Source: Alistipes senegalensis (lineage in GTDB: Bacteria > Bacillota > Clostridia > Oscillospirales > Ruminococcaceae). Taken from it: a DNA stretch of 64,000 bases. How positions within the stretch are numbered: position 1 is the stretch's first letter; each line of letters starts with the position of its first letter. The notes below the pieces were generated by a model that saw only the letters and a program-made list of their open reading frames with translations, was not told where the DNA came from and did no database searches. Where the stretch lies: assembly GCA_023665275.1 (NCBI GenBank), contig JAMPEF010000001.1:294946-358945 (forward strand), in the 5' to 3' direction. Shown one piece after another: positions 24,624 through 34,200 of this stretch. Made by a program: the position numbers and the translations under genes.

Positions 24624-25194
24624 TTAAACCTCCTGCAATTTCAATATTTTCTGTCGGATATGGTTTTTCAACCGGTAGCATATCCACATCAAGTGTGCCG
24701 TTATCCCTAAAAGATTTAAGATATTTAACATTTTCCGTAATATCAGTTATTTTAACGATATATTCGGATATGTATTTTTCAACCATTCCGCCACGCAAGC
24801 CGAGCTGTATAGTTCGGTCGGGCTGTGGATTTCCGTAAATATCACGGTCGGGGTCAAACTGACAGCGGACTTCAGATATAGCTATTTGTCTTTTCCATTC
24901 TTCACGGGAAATGCCCATACTTTCATTATATGACGACATGACGGCATTTTTTAGAATTTCCTCAAATCCTGTGCGTTTAATGTCAATAGCAAGTATATGC
25001 TCCTGATTTTCCTTTTCAGCCCAGCCGGAACGATACATAATCCATAAAAATGATGGTTTTATCCAAGTCATGCGGTCTTTTTTAAAGCATTTCCCGAAAG
25101 TCCCTAAACGGACTACCTCTTCTGCTATACGTTCATTGAAAGCCTGATATACTCTTATAGTTTCGTTATTATAGATTGCATTTATTGTATTCAT
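24604..25194 (-). CDS. DUF4291 family protein
   Basis: A 196-residue protein whose first half matches the DUF4291 pattern: IRVYQAFNERIAEE, RMTWIKPSFLWIMYRSGWA, then EHILAIDIKRTGFEEIL. The family is widespread and has no assigned biochemical role. The ATG overlaps the cytidine deaminase stop (ATGA), and the 3' end overlaps the radical SAM start by 20 bases, so it is held in a tight operon with both. No membrane segment. Confidence 0.88.
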   Translation of the reverse strand: MNTINAIYNNETIRVYQAFNERIAEEVVRLGTFGKCFKKDRMTWIKPSFLWIMYRSGWAEKENQEHILAIDIKRTGFEEILKNAVMSSYNESMGISREEWKRQIAISEVRCQFDPDRDIYGNPQPDRTIQLGLRGGMVEKYISEYIVKITDITENVKYLKSFRDNGTLDVDMLPVEKPYPTENIEIAGGLNVKGKN

Positions 25195-25583
25195 AATATA
25201 TTATTCCTGCCAAATTTTTTGGGTAAAAATTCTTTCAGCCTATGGACGCCGTCGGAAAGAACTATCATAAAATCATCGTCGCAAAATTCTGATAAAACTT
25301 GCAGACATGCTCCGCACGGTACGCATGGTTCTGAAAAATCATTACCGGAACTTCCGGCAATGGCTATAGCCTTAAAATTCGTAAATCCTGACGATACAGC
25401 CTTAAAAACTGCTGTACGTTCCGCACATATAGTCATTGAGTAGGAGGCATTTTCTATATTGCACCCCGTGAAAATTTGTCCGTCCTGTGTGAGAAGTACC
25501 GCACCCACCCTGAAATTACTATATGGTGAGTAGGATTTTCCGGAGGCTTTAACAGCCATCTGAAAAAATTCATTATCCGTCAT
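25191..25583 (-). CDS. cdd: Cytidine deaminase
   Basis: A 130-residue homotetrameric-type enzyme that deaminates cytidine and deoxycytidine. The zinc site is clear: CAERTAV provides Cys and the catalytic Glu, and PCVPCGACLQVL the other two Cys. The N-terminal SGKSYSPYSNFRVGAVLL and CNIENASYS substrate motifs are present. It overlaps both the DUF896 gene upstream and the DUF4291 gene downstream by four bases each. Confidence 0.96.
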   Translation of the reverse strand: MTDNEFFQMAVKASGKSYSPYSNFRVGAVLLTQDGQIFTGCNIENASYSMTICAERTAVFKAVSSGFTNFKAIAIAGSSGNDFSEPCVPCGACLQVLSEFCDDDFMIVLSDGVHRLKEFLPKKFGRNNIL

Positions 25584-25792
25584 GATTTAATACCACCTTT
25601 TCCGGCTTTATGCTTTTTTCCGTCGGGTGTCATGATATATGTATTATTGAGTTCTGACCTCAAATTTCCTACTACAGATTGTCTGTATTCGTTTCTTAAA
25701 ACTGTCTGTTCTGCTTTTTCTTCTTCCGTGAGACCTACACTTTTTGATTTTCGTGCAAGTTCGTTTATGCGGTCAATTTTCTGCTGATTCAT
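25580..25792 (-). CDS. DUF896 (YnzC-like) small protein
   Basis: A 70-residue protein with the family signature: KIDRINELARKSKSVGLTEE, then EQTVLRNEY, and a basic C terminus. The N-terminal half forms a helical hairpin in known relatives. The function is unknown. It is the first gene of the operon with cdd; AGGAGG precedes the ATG and a good promoter lies upstream. Confidence 0.92.
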   Translation of the reverse strand: MNQQKIDRINELARKSKSVGLTEEEKAEQTVLRNEYRQSVVGNLRSELNNTYIMTPDGKKHKAGKGGIKS

Positions 25793-25822
25793 TAAAAAAC
25801 CTCCTGTAGATATATTTTTTTA

Positions 25823-25851
25823 ATTATAACATATATCCGGAAAAATTGCAA
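25823..25851 (-). promoter_or_regulatory. Promoter of the DUF896-cdd operon
   Basis: Minus strand TTGCAA, 17-base spacer, TATAAT. It stands back to back with the plus-strand promoter at 25858, only seven bases away. Confidence 0.7.
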
Positions 25852-25857
25852 TAGCTA

Positions 25858-25886
25858 TTGAAATTTTCAGCGAAACAAGGTATAAT
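25858..25886 (+). promoter_or_regulatory. Promoter of the SDR-HD genes
   Basis: TTGAAA (25858-25863), a 17-base spacer, TATAAT (25881-25886). Confidence 0.75.
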
Positions 25887-25910
25887 AAACAGGTAAAGGA
25901 GTGATTTATC

Positions 25911-26615
25911 TTGAAAACTGCACTTGTCACCGGTGGTACTGGTGGTATCGGTCAGGCTATATGCCGGAAACTTTCGGTGGACGGATATTATGTTATAGTC
26001 AATTATTTAAATTCAAAGGAAAAAGCCGAAACTTTAGCGGAAAAAATTTCCGGAAAAGCCATTAAATTTGATGTTTCAGATATAAATGAAGTCGAAAGCA
26101 TTTCCTGTGAAACCGGAAAAATTGATTTACTTGTAAATAATGCTGGAATATCCGAAATTGATTTATTCACGGGAATTTCTCTTGAAAAATCATCACGGAT
26201 TATGGATATAAATTTAGGTGGTACGCTGAACTGTTCAAGGATATTTCTTCCGGCTATGATACGTGAAAAATCCGGCTGTATAATAAATATATCGTCCATG
26301 TGGGGACAGGTCGGGGCATCATGTGAAGTGGACTACTCAGCTACAAAAGCCGGTATAATAGGCTTTACAAAAGCTCTCGCCAAAGAGGTCGCCCCCTCCG
26401 GAATACGTGTGAATTGTGTTTCCCCTGGGTTTATCATGACGGAAATGAACAGCAGATTTTCCGGTGAGGAGCTTTCAGCCATAAAAGAAGATATACCATT
26501 AGGATTTTTCGGAACTCCGGAACACGTCGCCGATGCTGTGAGTTTTCTTGCCTCCGGAAGCGCCGAATACATAACCGGTCAGATTTTAGCCGTAAACGGC
26601 GGTATGGTAATTTAA
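25911..26615 (+). CDS. SDR family oxidoreductase, FabG-like
   Basis: A 234-residue short-chain dehydrogenase/reductase. The NAD(P)-binding motif is TGGTGGIGQ at the N terminus, NNAG follows, and the catalytic residues are Ser in ISSMWG and Tyr/Lys in YSATKAG; the C terminus GQILAVNGGMVI is typical of 3-oxoacyl-ACP reductases. It could be a fatty-acid-cycle reductase, but no other fab gene is near, so the substrate is open. The start is TTG at 25911, nine bases after GGAG; no ATG fits. It is followed by an HD-domain gene after 19 bases. Confidence 0.88.
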   Translation: MKTALVTGGTGGIGQAICRKLSVDGYYVIVNYLNSKEKAETLAEKISGKAIKFDVSDINEVESISCETGKIDLLVNNAGISEIDLFTGISLEKSSRIMDINLGGTLNCSRIFLPAMIREKSGCIINISSMWGQVGASCEVDYSATKAGIIGFTKALAKEVAPSGIRVNCVSPGFIMTEMNSRFSGEELSAIKEDIPLGFFGTPEHVADAVSFLASGSAEYITGQILAVNGGMVI

Positions 26616-26634
26616 TTCAAGGAGTGATTTTTTT

Positions 26635-27225
26635 ATGATTGACGAAAGACTTAAAAAACAAATCGAATTTATGATTGAACTTGACAAAATGAAACATCTT
26701 TACAGACAGACTTATGTACTTCACGAAAACCGCAAGGAAAATGATGCCGAACATAGCTGGCATATAGCTTTAATGGCTTTTCTGCTTACGGAATACGCAA
26801 AGCCGGAAACTGATATTTTCAGGGTAATGAAAATGTTGCTTATTCATGATGTTGTCGAAATCGATGCCGGTGATACTTACTGTTATGACTACGAAGGCTA
26901 TAAAACAAAAGCCGACCGTGAGGAAAAAGCTGCACAACGAATTTTCGGACTGCTTCCCGACGAACAGAAAAACGAATTTTATTCATTATGGCGTGAGTTT
27001 GAGGACGGAAAAACCAATGAAGCAAAATTCGCCGGATTACTTGACAGGCTACAGCCTATTATACTTAACTATTCAAAAAACGGCATTTCATGGAAAGAAC
27101 ACATCGTAAAAGCAATACAGGTAAAAGAACGTATAGAACGTTTTTCTGAAATTTCTGAAGAACTTTCAGAACTGATAGACGCTATTATAAATGACGCCAC
27201 CGCAAAAGGCTATCTTGGTACATAG
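26635..27225 (+). CDS. HD-domain phosphohydrolase (HDDC2/YfbR-like)
   Basis: A 196-residue HD-family protein. The metal-binding residues are visible: His in DAEHSWHIALMA, the His-Asp pair in LLIHDVVEIDAGD, and a distal Asp in FAGLLDRLQP. This pattern fits 5'-deoxynucleotidases (YfbR/HDDC2 group), which dephosphorylate deoxynucleoside monophosphates. It shares a promoter with the SDR gene. The Shine-Dalgarno AAGGAGTGATT is the same style as other genes in this genome. Confidence 0.85.
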   Translation: MIDERLKKQIEFMIELDKMKHLYRQTYVLHENRKENDAEHSWHIALMAFLLTEYAKPETDIFRVMKMLLIHDVVEIDAGDTYCYDYEGYKTKADREEKAAQRIFGLLPDEQKNEFYSLWREFEDGKTNEAKFAGLLDRLQPIILNYSKNGISWKEHIVKAIQVKERIERFSEISEELSELIDAIINDATAKGYLGT

Positions 27226-27316
27226 GCATATTCTACAAAAAGGATTGTGTTTTTTCGTGCAAAATTACAAAACCGCTGAATTGAGTGATAAAAAGATGAT
27301 ATTTTTTTAATAACTC

Positions 27317-27345
27317 TTGAAATTTTTTATCAATTATGATATATT
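27317..27345 (+). promoter_or_regulatory. Promoter of the LTA-synthase-like gene
   Basis: TTGAAA, a 17-base spacer and TATATT; the start codon is 29 bases downstream. The 149-base gap from 27226 holds only this. Confidence 0.55.
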
Positions 27346-27374
27346 TGTTTTAATAAATATAGGGAGGATATTAA

Positions 27375-29228
27375 ATGAATACAGATTCAAATGCTGAAAA
27401 AAAGACTTTCACAGAACGCTACAAGACATTCAAAGAAAAACGTAATCAGCAGACAGATTTACACCCCAAAATAAATCTGGCAATAATGCTGATTTTTCCG
27501 TTTTTCATATGCAGTATGGCGGAAATAAATCAGTTTAAAGGATTTATTCCCTATCTGGAATTTATCGTCACAAGACCGTCGGTTATATTATTTGACGTTC
27601 TGTTGACATCTGTTGTATTTATATTTTTACTTGCCCTTTTCCGTTCCGGCTGGATTTCCATTGCTGTACAGAGTGTTGTATTCATGGCACTGAGTATCAC
27701 GGAACTCTTCAAGTATGGCACTAACGGAAATCATCTTATTCTTTCAGATATGAAACTTTTCCGGAGCGTAAAAAGTCTCAAGTCGTTTGCATACATAAAG
27801 ATAACACCACGACTTGTCATATACTGCATTATAGTAATTGCATTTATCGGACTTGCTTATTATTTCAATCCTAAATTCCGGATAAAACCCATAAGACGTG
27901 TTATTACAGCGTGTGCGTGTGTAGTTCCGTGTGCATCGCTTATTTTAATTCCGACATTCTATACACCAATTTACAAAATTTTCGGCGTAGATACAACAAA
28001 AGCAACGAATACCTTTAAACTTAACGAAAAATTTCAGAGCAACAGTTTCCTTGCGTTTATCATACAAACTGCATCTGAAAGTTATGCAAACAGGCTTACA
28101 GAACCTGAAAATTATGATGATATTCATGTAAATGAAATCATTGAGGAAGAACCTACAGAAAATAATAATTTCAATGGTGGAAAAAAGCCTAATGTTATAG
28201 TCGTGATGAGTGAATCATATGCGGATTTCAGAGTATTTGACGAACTCAACATAGATAACAAGTATTATGAAGGTTTTGACAAGGCACGTGAAGCCGGTCA
28301 CGCCGGAACTACCATTACACCGACTTATGCAAGCTGGACTGTACGTTCAGAATTTGAACTACTTTTCGGTCTGCCCGTGCGTGGCATAAATACACCTAAT
28401 ATGCCTCAACGTGAACTTGCCTCCCGTGAACAACCGGCACTTGCACAGTACTATAAAAACTGGGGCTACTCAACGGCTTACGTTCACCCGTTCCAGAGTT
28501 CTTTTTACAGCCGTTCAAGAATTTACGGAAGATTTGGTTTTGATACAATGATTTTCCATAATGACCAGTCTGGTGAATCTGATTTCACTGTACCTGTAGA
28601 GCATTTCGGTACTTATGTTGACGACAAAACAGTATACAATCAGCTTATTGACCTTGTAAAAACTACCGATGACCCGATTTATATTCATACAACTACTATG
28701 CAGAATCATCAACCATACGACCAGGGCGACGGAGACGAAATAACAAACTATCTGACATGGATTCAGCATACAAATGAAAATCTTACAGTGTTCCTTGACG
28801 AACTGGAAAAAATCGACGAGCCTACACTTGTATTATTTGTCGGTGACCATTTCCCGTCACTCCGTGGTGAGACAAGCGTATATAATCAGCTTGGCTTGAA
28901 TGGTTCAAATTGCAGTGCATTGTATCAACAGCACTACTTTATATGGAGCAATTATGACGCCGATTATTCAACAGTACCAGAAAATGAAGTATCATTTTTC
29001 TATATGCCGTATGTTCTTATGAATATAATTGACGCTCCCCGTGATGCATTTATTGACACAATGAATGATTATATGAAGACTACACCCGTTTATTCTGAGG
29101 AGTACGCAAGCGAAATACCACGTGATGAAGAACTTGATATGTTGACTTATGACCGTGTTGTAGGTGATGTATATTCACCTTGTCCAATACCGGAAGAACT
29201 GCTTATCCCTACAGAAGAGGAGGATTAA
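27375..29228 (+). CDS. LTA synthase family sulfatase-domain membrane protein
   Basis: A 617-residue protein with five N-terminal membrane segments (about 35-52, 62-84, 92-112, 138-158, 170-195) and a large extracellular alkaline-phosphatase-like domain. The metal site and nucleophile match LtaS relatives: VIVVMSESYADF, the Thr in SWTVRSEFELLFG, HTTTMQNHQPY and FVGDHFPSL. LtaS enzymes move glycerol phosphate from phosphatidylglycerol to a growing teichoic acid or glycolipid. Acidic residues are abundant in the C terminus (EIPRDEELD and TEEED). A thioesterase gene follows after three bases. Confidence 0.88.
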   Translation: MNTDSNAEKKTFTERYKTFKEKRNQQTDLHPKINLAIMLIFPFFICSMAEINQFKGFIPYLEFIVTRPSVILFDVLLTSVVFIFLLALFRSGWISIAVQSVVFMALSITELFKYGTNGNHLILSDMKLFRSVKSLKSFAYIKITPRLVIYCIIVIAFIGLAYYFNPKFRIKPIRRVITACACVVPCASLILIPTFYTPIYKIFGVDTTKATNTFKLNEKFQSNSFLAFIIQTASESYANRLTEPENYDDIHVNEIIEEEPTENNNFNGGKKPNVIVVMSESYADFRVFDELNIDNKYYEGFDKAREAGHAGTTITPTYASWTVRSEFELLFGLPVRGINTPNMPQRELASREQPALAQYYKNWGYSTAYVHPFQSSFYSRSRIYGRFGFDTMIFHNDQSGESDFTVPVEHFGTYVDDKTVYNQLIDLVKTTDDPIYIHTTTMQNHQPYDQGDGDEITNYLTWIQHTNENLTVFLDELEKIDEPTLVLFVGDHFPSLRGETSVYNQLGLNGSNCSALYQQHYFIWSNYDADYSTVPENEVSFFYMPYVLMNIIDAPRDAFIDTMNDYMKTTPVYSEEYASEIPRDEELDMLTYDRVVGDVYSPCPIPEELLIPTEEED

Positions 29229-29231
29229 TTT

Positions 29232-29624
29232 ATGAAAAATATACAGACAGAAATTTCCGGAACTGCTGAAATTACCATATCAGAAAATGAACTGGCTGTA
29301 AACGTCGGCAGTGGAAGTCTTAATGTATTTGCCACACCTTGTATGGCGGCACTTATGGAAAAATCCGCCTGTGATTGTCTTTCCGATTACATGGAAGACG
29401 ACGAAACAACAGTAGGTACGGAACTGAACATAAAACACGTTTCCGCCACACCTGTGGGAATGAAAGTAACCGCTGAAGCTGTACTTACAGAAATAAACGG
29501 ACGTGAATTTATTTTCAGCGTTAAGGCTTACGACGAAACGGGTCTTATCGGTGAGGGAACACATAAACGCTTTCTTGTTAAGAGCGAAAAATTCATACAG
29601 AAAACTTATTCAAAAATTAAATAA
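29232..29624 (+). CDS. Hotdog-fold thioesterase (FlK-like)
   Basis: A 130-residue single hotdog-domain protein. VFATPCMAALMEKSACDCL and VGTELNIKHVSATPVGM match thioesterases related to fluoroacetyl-CoA thioesterase FlK, where a Thr/Glu/His set is catalytic; Thr (ATP), Glu (MEK) and His (KHVSATP) are all present. It probably hydrolyses a small acyl-CoA. It is cotranscribed with the LTA-synthase-like gene, though a functional link is not obvious. Confidence 0.8.
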   Translation: MKNIQTEISGTAEITISENELAVNVGSGSLNVFATPCMAALMEKSACDCLSDYMEDDETTVGTELNIKHVSATPVGMKVTAEAVLTEINGREFIFSVKAYDETGLIGEGTHKRFLVKSEKFIQKTYSKIK

Positions 29625-29640
29625 TTTTATATTATTTTTT

Positions 29641-29672
29641 AAAGAACAGGCATTAAAAACCTGTTCTTTTTT
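29641..29672 (+). terminator. Terminator after the thioesterase gene
   Basis: A 10-bp perfect stem AAAGAACAGG / CCTGTTCTTT with a nine-base loop and a T tail. Confidence 0.85.
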
Positions 29673-29785
29673 GATATTTCACAATAAACGCCTTTTTTTT
29701 CTGTAAGCTGTCATAATTTTATCACATAAGTGTTTATAATAATAATTACAGAAAAAAATCAAATCCGGAAAGGAAGTCTCTTATC

Positions 29786-31171
29786 ATGTCAGATAATTAC
29801 CCGTTCAATGATGAAAATAAATCACAGGAATCCTCTAACTCGTCATCTTTTGTGTATGAGAATAATTCCAGTCCGAAAAAACCTAAAAATCATACCGGAC
29901 TTAAAGCAGTGGCTTTTGTACTCTGTATGGCTATAGTCGGTGGTGGTTCTATACAGATTTACAAGTATATGAATGATGATAAAATACAAGTTTCGGATTT
30001 TGAAGAAAAATCAACCGAAATTTCCAGAGCCTCAATACAGCAAAGTCTTCCTGATTCGTCAATTTCTGAAAATCCGGAAGATGTCCGTGATATACCAAGC
30101 CTTATAGAAATTGCCTCACGTACGGACGCAAAATATCTCCCCGATATAGTAGATACTATTATGCCGTCTGTCGTGGGTATCGCCTCAACTTTTGAGTATA
30201 CACCCGAAATGACATATAATCCGTGGGGAATGTGGGGTGGATATTCCGAACCTGAAACACGTGAAATTCCAGCTACCGGCACGGGAATTGTAATGTCAGA
30301 AGACGGCTATATTATCACAAATGCCCACGTTATCTATGATGACAGTGAATATAAATGCGGTGAAGCTATAGATGTTTCCGTTGTTTTCAGCGATGAAACA
30401 GAACATGATGCTAAAATTATCGCATATGATACCGAAACTGATATAGCCGTACTCAAGGTAGATGAAACCGGTCTTACTCCGGCAGAGTTCGGTAGCAGTG
30501 ACGATTTGAGAGTAGGCGAACTTGTTATAGCCGTCGGAAATCCACTCGGCTTTGAACTTTTCGGCTCTGTAACAAGCGGTATAGTCTCCGCAAAAAACAG
30601 ACAGATTGATATAAATGAAAAAAGCATGACGCTTATTCAGACCGACGCCGCTATAAATTCCGGTAACTCCGGTGGACCTCTCCTTAATAGCGCCGGTCAG
30701 GTTATCGGCATAAACTCTGCTAAAATATCATCAAGCTATGGCTCAGCAAGCGTTGAGGGTCTTTGCTTTGCAATACCGATAAATGAAGCAAAAATTATTA
30801 TTGATGACCTTATCAATTACAAGTACGTCAAGGGCAGACCACAAATTGGTATTTCTACAGTTGATGTAACGGAATCTGTTTCACGCTACTATGATATACC
30901 ACTTGGTGTATACGTCCAGAACGTTCAGGAGGGCGGTGCGGCTGACCTCGCCGGCATACAGAAAGGCGACGTTATAATTGAAATCGACGGTGAAGCCGTT
31001 ACTACAGCCGACGAACTCAACAAGATAAAAAATAATCATAAAGCCGGTGAGACTATCTCACTTACTGTCACAAGAGCAGGTGAGGATATTAAAATTGAGT
31101 TAATCCTACAGGAAGCCAATTCCGATAAGGGTATACCATTCGGCGATGAAACCAGCACCGACGACAATTAA
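29786..31171 (+). CDS. Serine protease HtrA/DegP family with PDZ domain
   Basis: A 461-residue membrane-anchored quality-control protease. A Ser/Asn-rich cytoplasmic N terminus (1-35) is followed by one membrane segment (about 38-58), a low-complexity linker, a trypsin-like domain with catalytic His (ITNAHVIYD), Asp (ETDIAVLKV) and Ser (NSGNSGGPLL), and a C-terminal PDZ domain (about 355-445, VQNVQEGGAADLAGIQKGD). It degrades misfolded exported proteins outside the cell membrane. It is single-gene, with a possible promoter TATAAT at 29735-29740. Confidence 0.93.
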   Translation: MSDNYPFNDENKSQESSNSSSFVYENNSSPKKPKNHTGLKAVAFVLCMAIVGGGSIQIYKYMNDDKIQVSDFEEKSTEISRASIQQSLPDSSISENPEDVRDIPSLIEIASRTDAKYLPDIVDTIMPSVVGIASTFEYTPEMTYNPWGMWGGYSEPETREIPATGTGIVMSEDGYIITNAHVIYDDSEYKCGEAIDVSVVFSDETEHDAKIIAYDTETDIAVLKVDETGLTPAEFGSSDDLRVGELVIAVGNPLGFELFGSVTSGIVSAKNRQIDINEKSMTLIQTDAAINSGNSGGPLLNSAGQVIGINSAKISSSYGSASVEGLCFAIPINEAKIIIDDLINYKYVKGRPQIGISTVDVTESVSRYYDIPLGVYVQNVQEGGAADLAGIQKGDVIIEIDGEAVTTADELNKIKNNHKAGETISLTVTRAGEDIKIELILQEANSDKGIPFGDETSTDDN

Positions 31172-31210
31172 TCAGATTATTTCTAATTATTCTATACTTC
31201 TCCTTATAAA

Positions 31211-31242
31211 AAAACCGTTCCTGTTTTCAGGAGCGGTTTTTT
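31211..31242. terminator. Bidirectional terminator between htrA and addA
   Basis: AAAACCGTTCCTG-TTTT-CAGGAGCGGTTTT, a 13-bp stem with one G-T pair, flanked by A and T runs on both sides. Confidence 0.85.
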
Positions 31243-31254
31243 GTGTTATGTATG

Positions 31255-34200
31255 TTAATTTATTCTGATTTCTATTTCCTTTTCCATTTCAATTGAATAT
31301 AAATACGCCGCCTTGACGTGTTTTCCGGTAGTAAGTTCCACAGCAGATTTATAAAGCTGTATCTGTATTGCATAACGTTCAGCAAGTCTTTTTGCAGATA
31401 CTCCCCTGTCGGATTTATAGTCAACAATAACAAGCCCGTCCGCCTCTTCAAACATAAGGTCTATGATACCTTTTATCATACCGTCGGAGTTCCGGAATTT
31501 TTCCATCATACCGTCCTCAAGTGCAAGCTGTGAGACCGCCACCATAAATTTTTTTTCACGCCATACTTCAAATGAAGAGCTTATCCGTTCATACAAATGG
31601 CTTGCAAAAAATGCTTTTATCTTATATGGATTTATGCACTCGGCCTGTACCGGACTTATATAACCCATATTTGCCAGACGTTTTATTTCATTTTCGGGAT
31701 TATTCATTGCATTTTCAAAATTGCAGTACTGGAAAAACGTATGTATAGCCGTACCACGTTCCGCACCGGTAAGTCCGCCTGTTTCTGACATAAACGCCGG
31801 ACGTTTCAGCTTGAAATCAAATATTTCATCTTCCTTGTATTTTCTTGTAATCTGTGTTACGCTGAGTTTTGCCGGAATTTCTGAAAGTCTGTTGTTATAG
31901 CTGTTATATATGATATTATATATATTGTTACATATATTATCATCGGGCGCAACTTCAATGTATTCTTTGACTTCTTCTGTTTTCTGTTCTGCCGGATTGT
32001 CACAAAATTCATACTCAAAAACTTTATTATAAAATTTTGGTTCTGGAACATCAAGGAAAAACTTTTCAGCGATTCCCTTAAAATCAGCGTGATTCATAAG
32101 GCAAAACCATATCCAGTCACTGAACCTGTCTGCATTGACTGCCAGATTTTTTATATCATCTCCGCCACATGAAACGTATTTATTTATAAAATTTTCGACG
32201 TTTCCTAAAATATCTTTATTGTATTTAAGATTTATAAATAACTGCTGTTTTGCCCGTGTAAATCCGACATACATAAGCCTTGCCGACTCACTGCGTGTAT
32301 CGGTTTTTTCGTCGTCCATAAGCATAGCACGCTGAAATGTATCAAATTTCTTTACATTTATGCGGTCATAAAAATGATAACCTATTCTGCCGTCCGGAGA
32401 ACACATAATTTTACTTGTGTCATACTTGAATTTTATATTATTTTCAGCGATAAATACAAACGTAAATTCAAGACCTTTAGAGCCGTGAAGCGTCATTATT
32501 GAAACATAATCGCCGGAAGATACAGCAGTTTTTTCCTGTTTATATCCCCCGTTTTTTATTACCCTGTCGATATGCCGTAAAAAGCCGTTCAGTCCGCCTG
32601 CTCCCTCGTATGATACGGATTTTTCATAGTTTTTTGCGTGCTGTATAAGAAGCCGGAGATTAGCACGTTTTTTATCGCCATCGCTGTATAACTGCATGAC
32701 GGAAATAAAATCAGTGGTATCATAAATTCTGCTTATCAGCTCCCCGACCGTCATTGTCACGGAGTCAAGCCGGAATTTATCAAGCGATTCAGTAAAAACT
32801 TTACATCTTTCTACAAGTGATGTATCACAGTTTTCATATTCACCGTTGACAATGCCGAGAATTATTACAAACAATGGCTTTTCCCTGTCAAGAGATTTTA
32901 TAAAAGCCATTTCCGGATTGCTGAACATATACATAGGAGACGTAAGCACCGCCATAACAGATATATCCGTAAGCGGATTGTTTATAACTCTTAAAAGGTC
33001 AAGCAGTACGGCAATTTCCCTTGATTCCAGATAGCCTTTATCTTCGTGAGTTCTTGCCGGTATACCCAGTTTTTCAAGTTCATTTGCGTATATGTTTATA
33101 AGGTCATTGTTGCGTACAAGTATACAGAAATCTGAAGGCTTGCAACGGCGCTTTATTCCCTGTTCAGATACTTCATAACTGTTTTTAAGCATAGTTTCTA
33201 TCTTATGTGCCGTAAAAATTGCCTCCGGATTTGATTTATTTCTTTTTCTTCGCTTTTCTACAGAAGATTCTTTTTCGTTGTTTGATTCTTCGTTTGTTTC
33301 GTCGTCTTCGATTTCGTCAGTATTAATAAAAGAAATATGTGTCAGTCTGCTGTTATCATGTTCACCAAAATTTATTTTAGGGTCAAAATTAAGTTTTTCG
33401 TCATCAGTGTATTCTATATCCCCGCATTTTTCGGACATTATATTACTGAATACATAATTTACAAAATCTATAACTTCCGGTGAGCTCCGGAAATTTTGAT
33501 TGAGGAAAATTTTCTTGTTAGGAGCTGTACTATCTTTCTTATATGGTTCGGAATTTTTCAGCGTGGAAACAAAATTCTTAGGGTTTGCAAGTCTGAAACG
33601 ATATATGGATTGTTTAACGTCACCGACAAGAAAGGCATTATTGCCATAAAGAGCGTTTCCGTTATCATCATGACGGTAATTTTTTGAAATAAGTTTAAAA
33701 ATTATGTCCTGTTTGTTGTTTGAATCCTGATATTCATCAATCATGATTATATCATAAAATTCAGCGATTTTTTTAGCAATATCCGATTGTACTATATTAC
33801 CGTTACTGTCTGTTTCCGCAAGGATTTCAAGGGCAATACGTTCACCGTCATCAAAAGTTATTGCATTTTTTGCGCATTTTCTTTCCCATATAATAGCGTG
33901 ATATTTTTTTATCATTTCAGCGAGAATTTCCGTAATTTCTGCCGAAAGTTTATAATTCCTATCAACTGAATTACACATATCAATTACTTTGCTTACAATA
34001 TCTTTATATTTATCTCTTTTTTTCTTTAAAATATCTTTTAATTCCTTGTCAATCTTATTTGTACCTGAAAGTCTTCCGTATTTTTTAACCCTTTTTATTT
34101 CCTCACTGTCCGGAAGACGTCCGGAAGAAAAAATATCACGGAAAATTTTTATATTCATATAATCTGATTCTATAATATATGTATTTTTCTGATAGCCGTC